From assembly GCF_000002985.6 (NCBI RefSeq), contig NC_003283.11:6014001-6078000 (forward strand): DNA of 64,000 bases, read 5' to 3'. Of the stretch, positions 49,426 through 59,274 are shown piece by piece (within the stretch, counting starts at the first letter, position 1; each line of letters begins with the position of its first letter). Under the pieces are notes generated by a model that made no database searches, was not told where the DNA came from, and saw only the letters and a program-made list of their open reading frames with translations. The stretch comes from Caenorhabditis elegans. Lineage: Eukaryota > Nematoda > Chromadorea > Rhabditida > Rhabditidae. The translations under genes and the position numbers were made by a program.

Positions 49426-51506
49426 TTTTGCTGTAAGTTAAAATGTTTTGCAAATTCTGCTAATGAAGAGAATGAAGTGAACATGTGGAAATATAAAGGA
49501 AAATTTGGAAGGAGTGTTGTTTAAGCGGTACGGTTTAACAGGAAAAGATACGCATCGAATCTATTCTGAACTCGGTAAAAAACTGTGAAAGTGTAGAAAA
49601 AGAACTGAATTGGGAGGATGAAACTAAAAAGAGGTGAAGGAATAGACATGAGAGGACAGTAGGCGGGCTTATCAAAAAGTCTAGGAAAAATGAGGAGAAG
49701 CCCAAATAAGAGACGGCATAAAAGTGCAGAGAATAGGATGAAAGACGGAGAGGATAGGGATATGGACAAATGTAGAAGACACAGAGGATCGCGTTTTATG
49801 CGATGGAGAAGTTGTGCGACGAGACGTGTTATTGTATTGGAAGAGAGGCAGAAAGATACGTTCGTCAGGCTTTCTTTCCGATAATGAATTTCTTCTCGCT
49901 TTTCCAGATTTTTAGATTTTCAAGATTGGGAGTTGAAACTGCGTACGTGAAGGAGGCTATATTCGAAAAGACTTATAACTCCGATTTTTGACCATTTAGA
50001 AATTCAAGAAATTTAAATTTAACCTGGTATTCTTACATTTTAGAAAAGTTAAATTTTTTATTTGAGTTAATTTTCTGAATGATTAAAAAATCTTCTTTGA
50101 TGGAAATACTAAAATGGCGCAAAAAGTTTATCAATCGCAACATTTGCAATTCTAACTTTAATAATTGGATTTTCCAATTAATTTTTGGCGGTAATTCTCA
50201 GCGATATTAGAAGTTTTGAGGAAGTAAACATTAAATCAACTTTTTCGAGAAAATTTCACATAACTGTAATTCTGAAATTTCCGAAATATAATTTTTCAAA
50301 TCACCATTGTCTGAAACTACAAAAGTTGTGTGTTTCATCGATTTCCGTATTTCCTACTAGTCTTGAAATTGCACCCAAAATGCATAGAATAAATTTGAAG
50401 TATACTATTTGATTTCTAATTTTTGTTTTTCTCGGTGATTTCTTCAAAGTTTACAACTTTTCTGATTATTTGGTCGTTTTTCCTATCCTCTATTAGAGCT
50501 AATGCTCATGAAACTCCCCACTTTTCTTGTTCACAATATCTAAATTTTTTAAACACGAATTCATGAATTTCTGAACTCTTTGGTATACGTTAAAAATTGG
50601 TTTTTATGATGAATACAGAATACTTTGACAATTTGATTATGATTTTTGTTTAAAGTATTTCGTTCTGATCACAGACCGGTTTTAGCAATTCTGACTTCCT
50701 TGAGTGAGATTGTAACTATTTGATTACATTTGGCACATGTGTGTTTCGAATTAATCTTAAACATAAAACATATTTTCTGAGCTTCTGATTTTTTTGTTGG
50801 ATTTATTGCTGTTTAACAAGGCTAAATAGATTTCAAAAAACTACGAAATATAGCATTTTTCTATTAGTAATTCTTCCAAGTTCGTGTTCAAATAAGGGCG
50901 TAAATGTACAACGTTTGAAGCATTTAAAAGTTGGAGTTATAAATTCTCTATAAGTTTTTAGTATTGTTTCATGAGTTTGTAATATTTTAGTGTTGAATTT
51001 ATTGATGCTTAGCAAAGTGTAAAGTTCATATCTAGTGTCAAACTTAAACCCAAAGTTCTTTCGTGTTCAAAACTTGGATAGGGCATTGGATCACACCAAG
51101 AATTGCCTAACTTTTGCCTAATCTTTGTCAAATTCAAGAGTTTTGAAAATTTCGGGCCACTTTGGCAAGAAGTTGGTGGCTAGATAGCATTTATAAAAAA
51201 TAAATCATTATAATAATGAAAATTGCTGCGAGAATGTTCAAAGTGTAAACTATTCATTCGAACCACTGCGAGCAAATATTATTGGGTCAATTTTGATCTA
51301 CATGTCCGGAAATTGCTTCTTTGTAGGTGCTGAACATACACAAACATGAAAATCTGTTTATTTTTTCTTCGCTGAACAATTCTGAACATAATAACGACAA
51401 ACTTGCATTTCCCTTCCAACAAAGCACACCCAATTATGAACATGATGGAGGGGAGCGATTTGTTTTTTGCAAGAGTAACTGCTCATTAAAAATGTTGTTT
51501 CCAATT
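49426..51506. other. Intergenic, no supported gene
   Basis: There is a purine-rich strand asymmetry at 49600-49870 (AGAGGA/GGAGAA words) and otherwise AT-rich sequence. Open frames are short and unsupported. Confidence 0.5.
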
Positions 51507-53140
51507 CTAGCCTCCATTTACAGCACTACTCTGGTGCCTCGATTGACTGCTTGAGAGGAAAGACACGTCACGAATCGACATATTTCGTGGAAAGAAAATT
51601 GAGTGAAGCTTTGATCTAGCGAAATTGAGCAACGGTCGGGTGAACACAATCATCGCCAGTGTGCTCATTGCTCCATGAAGAGAAGCTAGCACGATTGCCA
51701 CGTAGCCAACATCTGTAGTCTGAACATTTGATTTGAATCAGAAAATAATTATTACCATTTCCATCAAAATGAAAAACTATTGAAGTCATATAAACAAACA
51801 ATGGGAATCCTAACATAACTCCATGTACTCCAATTTGACAGAATAAACTAATCAGAAATCCTCTGTGCATCGAAATTGTCCTCAACGATGAACTGCATTC
51901 TCTAACCATTTCTCGAAGAGCCAATAACGATACCGATCCCATTGTTGCACAAAGAATACTTCCAACAATTATTGACACAAAAACAGAGGCATTAAATAAG
52001 TGAATAGGTTTAATATCTGTTGAAGATTTCGGAAGTGTTACAGCCGACGTACAGGTTAATTCGGGAAATTCGTTGATGATCTGAAGCATGAGAGAAGAGT
52101 TAAAATTGCTGACATCATGGTTTTTCACAGTATTTGTGCTAAAAATTTTAGTGACGTCTAAAGATTCCTAATTTTTCAGAGCTTTATACCCATTTGATAG
52201 AAAGTTGTTTGAATTTTACTTTTTTCCGATTTCAACAAAAGAAATTGAGCTGTAAAATTTCTAATTTTTGTAATTACCCCTAGCTGAATTATTATTTTGT
52301 TGGTATAAATTCAAAGAAGAGAGCTACACATAGAGTTACGAGAGTTTTTGTTATATCATACGCCTGGGTCTCACCACGCAGAAAACGAGAGACTGTATGT
52401 AGATTCTCATGTAGCTTCCTAACTATGCGCATGGCGAGACCTTCCATTAGGATATGGAGAATCGTCTCATTCTTACTATTAGAAGTGCGTAATAGCAACT
52501 TTAATATGAATCGATAATTCAAATGGAAATTATTTACTTATTTTATTACCTCTAATTTCTCTTTATGAGCAGTTTGATCAAACATTCCTGTAATACCAAG
52601 CAACAGGAAACAAAACGTGCAAGAAGAGAAAACTATCAGAATTCGTCGTACATTTTTAACGAAAACTGAACTTTTTGCAATCCAAATTGAAGTTACTGTA
52701 TTACTTGAAATTAATTTGAATCGAAAATATAAAAGCTCAAGAATGGACCATCCAGTTGAGGCGATAAAAAGATACATAATACAAAATGAAATAAAACCAT
52801 TGATATAAGTTAGAAAAAATGCACCAGAAAATCGAATTACTGGGTACGGTAGGTAGAGAACTGGCTTCATTACAACAGAAAGATGAAATTCAAACAAAAA
52901 GTTGCTAATAACATGAGTTGCCAAGTATCGCTTATAAATTTTGAAGTTTTGAGATTTTTCAGCGTATAATGTGTAAAATGCCATAATATAAATCGGAAGA
53001 GCAATTAAATGTGCCATAGCCAAACCCATACTGTAACAGATTGGTGCTGGTTTTTTACATATCTCTCTGTTATCATAGATAAGGTCCATCCATTCTTGAA
53101 AAGAACGTGAAAATATAGATATTTCAGGGAAGAATCCCAT
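51507..53140 (-). CDS. Serpentine receptor of the Str superfamily, srh/sri-like
   Basis: Exons 53140-52550, 52080-51778 and 51719-51507 join in phase to 368 aa. Seven hydrophobic segments are visible. TM1 is AMAHLIALPIYIMAFYTLY, the second segment ends VVMKPVLYLPYPVIRFSG, and the last extracellular loop/TM7 is VAIVLASLHGAMSTLAMIVFTRP. This matches the LHG-x-x-ST-x-x-MI-x-x-x-x-P ending of srh/sri receptors. The exon-2 donor was chosen at GTTTTTC so that the SLHG frame is entered; a GTAATA donor 22 bp further 3' would put exon 3 out of frame. It is presumably a chemosensory GPCR; sri and srh cannot be separated by eye. Intron 1 (469 bp) holds no gene. Confidence 0.82.
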
Positions 53141-53815
53141 TTTAAAAATAAATATGATCTTTTAGATACCTCTAAGAGTACATGGAAGTTTATGACAGCG
53201 ATCAAACTGAATTATAAATGGCGGGTTGCACAAAATTTAATTCCAATCCTTCGAATGTTTTATTCGGCGAAAACTCTTAGGAGTCAAAGATTAAAATTTT
53301 CAAGAATTCATTCGGAGAAAAGATGATTTTATTTTAATATCATGCTTCGTTGATGTTGATTTTCCAGTTATACTGATAAGGAAGGCGCATTTTGAAATAC
53401 ATAATATAAAAACAAAAGATCAGAGTTCAAAATCTACTTGGAAGCTCTTAAAACGCCTGGTGTGGCATAAAATATAGAACATTTTGTGCTGAAATACTCG
53501 CATTTCAACTGAATCAATTTTCATTGATGTTCTTTTTTCTTTTAATTAAAAAATTGAATTGTTGTAGTGATAACTATTTATTGGCTCAAAATGTCTATAC
53601 TGCACCGGCGTTCTTCTTATTAATTTAAAGCAAATTTTCTAAAATTTTGATTAATTTTTCAGTCAGCTGACAAAGATACGGTCAAATGCTTCTGAGAACT
53701 CTGTGAATGAACATTGTCAGTTTGGAATGCGATTCATTGAAATACGATTTATTTCTTGAGCACGAGACAATGAAATAATCACAAAAGTTCACATTTTCCT
53801 TTTTGGAATCTTATT
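53141..53815. other. Intergenic gap between the receptor and the F-box gene
   Basis: 675 bp of AT-rich sequence with no supported gene. It contains the promoter of the receptor and the 3' end of the F-box gene, both on the minus strand. Confidence 0.5.
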
Positions 53816-56068
53816 TCAATAAAAGCTTATTGGCATCTTATTTCGCAGCTTTTTGATCTTCAAGTATTTTTGACAGACGACTACGATGAATTCGTCCTCG
53901 TTAGTATGCAAACTAGCTTTGTAAATAGCATTGTCGTTTGATTCATCGGAGTTATCTTCATCTTCTTCATTATCTTCCGCCAAAAAATCCATATCAATTC
54001 CAACGTCGAAATCAATGGCAAGATTACTACCAACGTCTGAAGCTCCAGAATGTACACTAGTTTGGCCAAAGATACCGGCGATTTCACTCGGGTTTGGAAT
54101 GGCTGCTCGGATCATGCCCATTCTCAAGGTTGAAGAGTTCACAATAGCCTGTAATTATAGTTAAGATTATCAATTGGGCTCCACGTAATAGGAGCGCGCT
54201 TGCACTTATACTCGAACACATATTATATTCTAGTGTTTAAGCCAATATGTCAACTCTTTGTTCACTTACATCGTGTATTTTCATAGCACCAGTGGTTGTA
54301 AGTTTCTCTACCGGTATATCGAAATGTGTCAAATGAATGATATTATCGATCGGCACAGAAAGATGATATGGTGCTTTTACTTTAACAATCTTCAATTGTT
54401 TCCAATGATCCGTTTTCATAATATACGAAAGTTGCGAATCGACGATATTGGCGTATAGATCGCTCAGTATTCCAGGTGTGAATGATTGCATCATCGTAGC
54501 AATTTCCTTGTTCAAAAATCCAGCAAACGAGACTGTGCAAATTCTACTGTTCTTCATCTTCTTGAAAGAGGTTTCGAGCAAATTCCAATTTGAATTTCTG
54601 ATCTCTTCATCACGTACAAGTTTTAATTGAATGTAATCCACCTGATTATTGGGATTGTTGAACAATAATTCGACCTCTCTCATAGCAACCTCCAAATGGC
54701 TCGCTTCCTCTTTCCTTGACTTTCTATTTTTCGCAGATGTTGGGAATTGGTAGACGATACCATTTTCATCCGAGTAATCAATATAGAATACTTCGCTCTG
54801 TGCAATGGTACCGGTGTCAAAAATATCCAGGGCAATGGAACCCGTCTTCAAATCAAAATTGTCCACAAGGTCTCGGATACCAGTTGAAGTATTTCGCAGA
54901 ATCGTCCTAAAATGTAAACTTCAATAAGTTTAGGACATTTAATTTTAAAGAGAAGTGAATGACCAGAAATTACTGAAACTCAAAGTTTGGGTACCTGGCA
55001 GGGATGTAAATCAAGAACATGGTCAAGTTTTCAAGCACCCTTCAAAGTTCAAGAAATGAACGAAAATGTTTGTTTTTTTTTCTAAAAAATATTGAGTTGG
55101 ATTTGAGTTGGAGCAGAAACCTTTAAGCCTTTTCAAATCATCAAACAGAAAAGTTTCAAGCTTTTAAGCGCTTCGAGCTTCAATCGTTTACACCCCCGGC
55201 TCCTAGACTAACCTATATAACAAAGGAAACACGAGAAAACTTGTAGAAAGGGAGAAAACCACAGTTAAGTTTACTCACATTTTTTCATAATCCAGATTTC
55301 CAATGATTTTCTTCACAAGATCTATGGGAACATCAGACAGTTGGCGGGTTTTCTGGTCGAACCTGAAATATCTAGATGTAATTTTATATATTTTAATATC
55401 GAATGCAATTGTACTTTTCTGTGATCTTTTCAAGAGTTCTCTAATAACGATTCATTATGTGCTGATTCATTATGGGCTACATTTCTCATTAAAAAAAATT
55501 AACTCGCAAACTTGCGATAATCTTGCCCATTAAATAATCAAAAAGAATGTATATTTCTTGGAAAATTTGGAAATTTCTCCTCCGTAAGTATACAAGCTTC
55601 ATAAATGGGCACTTTACCGTCTTAAAAGTTTAATTATAATAGATTTTAAAAGAAGGGACTTTAAGGATTCTCACATTTACGCTTGTAAATCGCAACAAGT
55701 TAGGCCTAACACCTTGATTGGCCAGAAGCAAAACATCAGTGCATGACTGACAGAGACTATAATCAAAATACTTGAACGAACTGCTTTGGTGCGCTATTTT
55801 TGAACATTTCATGGTAACTAGATTTTCGGCAGTGTCTGGAGTCACTTACTTGATTCCAGATTGTACGTTATCATTATTCAAATGATAATATAAGTAATCA
55901 TATTCTCGATAGTCCATTGTTTCACATTCAAAAACTTTGCAAAACTTTTGATATGCTTCGTAAACTGGAGTATCGCAGATTTTCTCGTAGAGAATGTGCT
56001 CGTGTCTAAAATTTTTACGTTTAAGAGCATGAACTAGTATTTAAAACTTACAAGATACTAGAATTCAT
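53816..56068 (-). CDS. F-box protein with FTH (DUF38) domain, fbxa-like
   Basis: Exons 56068-56052, 56005-55850, 55362-55279, 54906-54270 and 54148-53816 join in phase to 408 aa. An N-terminal helix-turn-helix-like segment (HEHILYEKICDTPVYEAYQ...YREYDYLYYHL) precedes the F-box at about residues 60-105 (LSDVPIDLVKKIIGNLDY...LRNTSTGIRDLVDNF). The FTH/DUF38 region spans about 120-290 (LFNNPNNQVDYIQLKL, IVKVKAPYHLSVPIDNIIHLTHFDI). The tail carries an acidic run (EDNEEDEDNSDE) at about 350. This is the architecture of worm F-box A proteins, thought to be substrate receptors of SCF (Cullin-RING) ubiquitin ligases. The start codon lies about 20 bp from a satellite array, so its promoter must be in or beyond that array. 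Confidence 0.85.
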
Positions 56069-56086
56069 TGTCTGCCACCAAATATG

Positions 56087-57528
56087 CAAAAATAAAAAAA
56101 TGCGCACTAAAAGGTAGGGCTGAAAATGTACTATTTCTGTAACTACGTGAAGCTTCTTGTACCTACTGAAATATTGTTAATATATTCTGAAAGAGCTTAA
56201 AATTTACTACAAAGTTTCTGAAAGACATTTCAAAAAAAAAATACTTTGAAGAGATTTATGAATTTTCAAAATTTGAAAAATTCACCTATTTTTGCCTATT
56301 GATGGTAGTTTTCATTAAATAATAAAATACGCACTAAAAGGTGGGGCTGAAATGTACTATTTCTGTAACTACGTAAAGCTTCTTGTACCTACTGGAATAT
56401 TGTTAATATATTCTGAAAGAGCTTAAAATTTACTACAAAGTTTTTGAAAGACATTTCAAAAAAAACTACTTTGAAGAGATTTATGAATTTTCAAAGTTTG
56501 GAAAATCCATCTATTTTTGCCTATTAATGGTAGTTTTCATTAACTAATAAAATACGCACTAAAAGGTAGGGCTGAAAATGTACTATTTCAGTAACTACGT
56601 AAAGCTTCTTGTACCTACTGAAATATTGTTGGTAAATTCTGAATGAGCTTAAAATTTACTACAAAGTTTCTGAAAGACATTTCAAAAAAAAATTACTTTG
56701 AAGAGATTTATGAATTTTCAAAGTTTGGAAAATCCACCTATTTTGCTAATAAATGGTAGTTTTTTTGAATAATAAAATACCCACTAAAAGGTGGGGCTGA
56801 AAATGTACTATTTCTGTAACTACGTGAAGCTTCTTGTACCTACTGAAATATTGTTAATATATTCTGAAAGAGCTTAAAATTTACTACAAAGTTTCTGAAA
56901 GACATTTCAAAAAAAATTACTTTGAAGAGATTTATGAATTTTCAAAGTTTGAAAAATCCACCTATTTTTGACTATTGATGGTAGTTTTCATTAACTAATA
57001 AAATACGCACTAAAAGGTGGGGCTGAAAATGTACTATTTCAGTAACTACGTAAAGCTTCTTGTACCTACTGAAATATTGTTGGTAAATTCTAAATGAGCT
57101 TAAAATTTACTACAAAGTTTCTGAAAGACATTTCAAAAAAAATTACTTTGAAGAGATTTATGAATTTTCAAAATTTGAAAAATTCACCTATTTTTGCCTA
57201 TTGATGGTAGTTTTCATTAAATAATAAAATACGCACTAAAAGGTGGGGCTGAAAATGTACTATTTCTGTAACTAAGTGAAGCTTCTTGTACCTACTGAAA
57301 TATTGTTAATATATTCTGAAAGAGCTTAAAATTTACTACAAAGTTTCTGAAAGACATTTCAAAAAAAATTACTTTGAAGAGATTTATGAATTTTCAAAAT
57401 TTGAAAAATTCACCTATTTTTGCCTATTGATGGTAGTTTTCATTAAATAATAAAATACGCACTAAAAGGTGGGGCTGAAAATGTACTATTTCTGTAACTA
57501 CGTGAAGCTTCTTGTACCTACTGAAATA
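56087..57528. repeat. 226-bp satellite array, left part (about 6 units)
   Basis: The word AAGCTTCTTGTACCTACTG recurs at 56151, 56377, 56603, 56828, 57053, 57280 and 57506, giving a period of 225-227 bp. Each unit contains GCACTAAAAGGTGGGGCTGA and TAACTACGTGAAGC. Units differ by a few substitutions. No open frame is conserved. The array continues after the Helitron at 59275. Confidence 0.97.
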
Positions 57529-57651
57529 TCATTACTTATATATAAAAAAATAATTCCGTTTGTTCCATAGTTTGTAGTCTATGTAGTCTTTGTAGTCTGT
57601 GACGTCACACCCAAAGTCACTGAGAATTGTGGGCGGGGTCTGTCATCCTTC

Positions 57652-57991
57652 GCGGTGAGACCCATCGTGGCGAGACCCATCGTGGTGAGACCCATCGTGG
57701 CGAGACCCATCGTGGTGAGACCCATCGTGGTGAGACCCGTCGTGGCGAGACCCATCGTGGTGAGACCCATCGTGGCGAGACCCTTCGTGGTGAGACCCGT
57801 CGTGGTGAGACCCATCGTGGTGAGACCCGTCGTGGCGAGACCCATCGTGGTGAGACCCATCGTGGTGAGACCCGTCGTGGTGAGACCCATCGTGGTAAAA
57901 CCCATCGTGGCGAGACCCATCGTGGTGAGACCCATCGTGGTGAGACCCGTCGTGGTGAGACCCATCGTGGTGAGACCCGTCGTGGTAAGAC
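57652..57991. repeat. 15-bp array inside the Helitron, unit GTGAGACCCATCGTG
   Basis: About 22 copies alternate irregularly between GGTGAGACCC and GGCGAGACCC and between CATCGTGG and CGTCGTGG. The period is a multiple of three with no stop words, so every frame on both strands is open; this is not evidence of coding. Confidence 0.95.
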
Positions 57992-57996
57992 CCAAA

Positions 57997-58280
57997 ATTT
58001 TGGCGGGAAATTTAAATTTTCTGTGAAAAATATTTTGGCGGGAAATTTAAATTTTCTGTGAAAAATATTTTGGCGGGAAATTTTAATTTTCTGTGAAAAA
58101 TATTTTGGCGGGAAATTCAAATTTTCTGAGAAAAATATTTTGGCGGGAAATTTAAATTTTCTGTGAAAAATATTTTGGCGGGAAATTTAAATTTTCTGTG
58201 AAAAATATTTTGGCGGGAAATTCAAATTTTCTGAGAAAAATATTTTGGCGGGAAATTTAAATTTTCTGTGAAAAATATTT
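57997..58280. promoter_or_regulatory. 35-bp array with perfect E2F-type sites (8 copies) inside the Helitron
   Basis: TTTGGCGGGAAA recurs eight times with 35-bp spacing (GGCGGG cores near 58002, 58037, 58072, 58107, 58142, 58177, 58212 and 58247), separated by TTTAAATTTTCTGTGAAAAATA-type linker (variants in TTTAAA/TTCAAA and CTGTG/CTGAG). The core is the E2F/DP consensus; in worms it would be read by EFL-1/DPL-1 and the DREAM complex. Binding is inferred from sequence only. Confidence 0.85.
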
Positions 58281-58850
58281 CCAGAACTTTCTAGAAAAAT
58301 TGGGAAAAGTCTGGAATGTTCCAGAACTTTCTAGAAAAATCGGGAAAATTCTGGAATGTTCCAGAACTTTCTAGAAAAATCGGGAAAATTCTGGAATGTT
58401 CCAGAACTTTCTAGAAAAATTGGGAAAAGTCTGGAATGTTCCAGAACTTTCTAGAAAAATCGGGAAAATTCTGGAATGTTCCAGAACTTTCTAGAAAAAT
58501 TGAGAAAATTCTGGAATGTTCCAGAACTTTCTAGAAAAATCGGGAAAATTCTGGAATGTTCCAGAACTTTCTAGAAAAATTGGGAAAATTCTGGAATGTT
58601 CCAGAACTTTCTAGAAAAATCGGGAAAATTCTGGAATGTTCCAGAACTTTCTAGAAAAATCGGGAAAATTCTGGAATGTTCCAGAACTTTCTAGAAAAAT
58701 CGAGAAAATTCTGGAATGTTCCAGAACTTTCTAGAAAAATCGAGAAAATTCTGGAATGTTCCAGAACTTTCTAGAAAAATCGAGAAAATTCTGGAATGTT
58801 CCAGAACTTTCTAGAAAAATTGGAAAATGTTTGGAATGTTCCGAAAAATT
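58281..58850. promoter_or_regulatory. 40-bp array of heat-shock elements (14 copies) inside the Helitron
   Basis: CCAGAACTTTCTAGAAAAAT begins every 40 bp from 58281 to 58801 (14 units). Across unit junctions the sequence TTCTGGAATGTTCCAGAAC runs into TTTCTAGAA, giving up to six alternating TTC/GAA pentamers at the canonical 2-nt spacing: a near-ideal HSF-1 site. Some units carry GTC instead of the first TTC (four-base variant GGGAAAAGTC), and the spacer alternates TGGG/CGGG/CGAG. HSE-bearing Helitrons are known from Caenorhabditis. Confidence 0.93.
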
Positions 58851-59274
58851 GAGCTTAGAGCTTTAGAAGAGGTAGTTATTTGGGAGTTGATGGGGGATCA
58901 AGTCAAGGTACTGTAGTGGTACTATAGGGGTACTGTCGGTATACGGTAGGGTTACTGTAGTTTTGGAAAAATCGGCATTTCGGCCTTTGAAGAGGTATTG
59001 GGTTAGGAGTCGGTGGAGGATAATGTCAAGGTACTGTAATGGTATTGTAAGGTTACTGTTGGTCAAAAAGTAACAGAAAGTTTTCATACTGTCTGTGAAT
59101 TTTTGAAAAATGCATGTCGTAGAAAAATACATACATGTAACAGTGCCAGTAAACCGCGTTTCAAGTTTTTTTTTTTTCATGATGAGAAATTTTTTGAGTG
59201 ATTGAAGGTATGTGTGTCAAATACTTTTAATGGTGCCAGTCGTTGCCCGCGCCGTAGGCGCGGTCAGCGGCTGG

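Larger units (their letters stand above)
57529..59274 (+). mobile_element. Non-autonomous Helitron carrying three tandem regulatory-type arrays
   Basis: The satellite unit is interrupted exactly between CTGAAATA (ends 57528) and TTGTTAATATATTCTG (from 59275); removing 1746 bp restores a perfect satellite unit. The insert starts TC (TCATTACTTATATATA) and ends CTGG (CTRR). Eleven bases before the end is a perfect 7-bp stem/3-nt loop (CCGCGCC GTA GGCGCGG, 59247-59263). Insertion is between A and T without target duplication. These are the defining features of Helitrons. There is no Rep/helicase coding, so it was mobilised in trans. The interior holds three minisatellites, listed separately, then a 400-bp tail with GTACTGTAG words. 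Confidence 0.95.

Noticed and set aside
55630-55845. 71-codon minus-strand frame in F-box gene intron 2
   Set aside because: It lies wholly inside an intron with good GT/AG borders and adds no known domain.
57579-58120. Long open frames on both strands across the GAGACCC and GGCGGGAAA repeats
   Set aside because: The 15-bp period is a multiple of three without stop words, so all frames stay open. The translations are pure repeats with no start context or splice partners.
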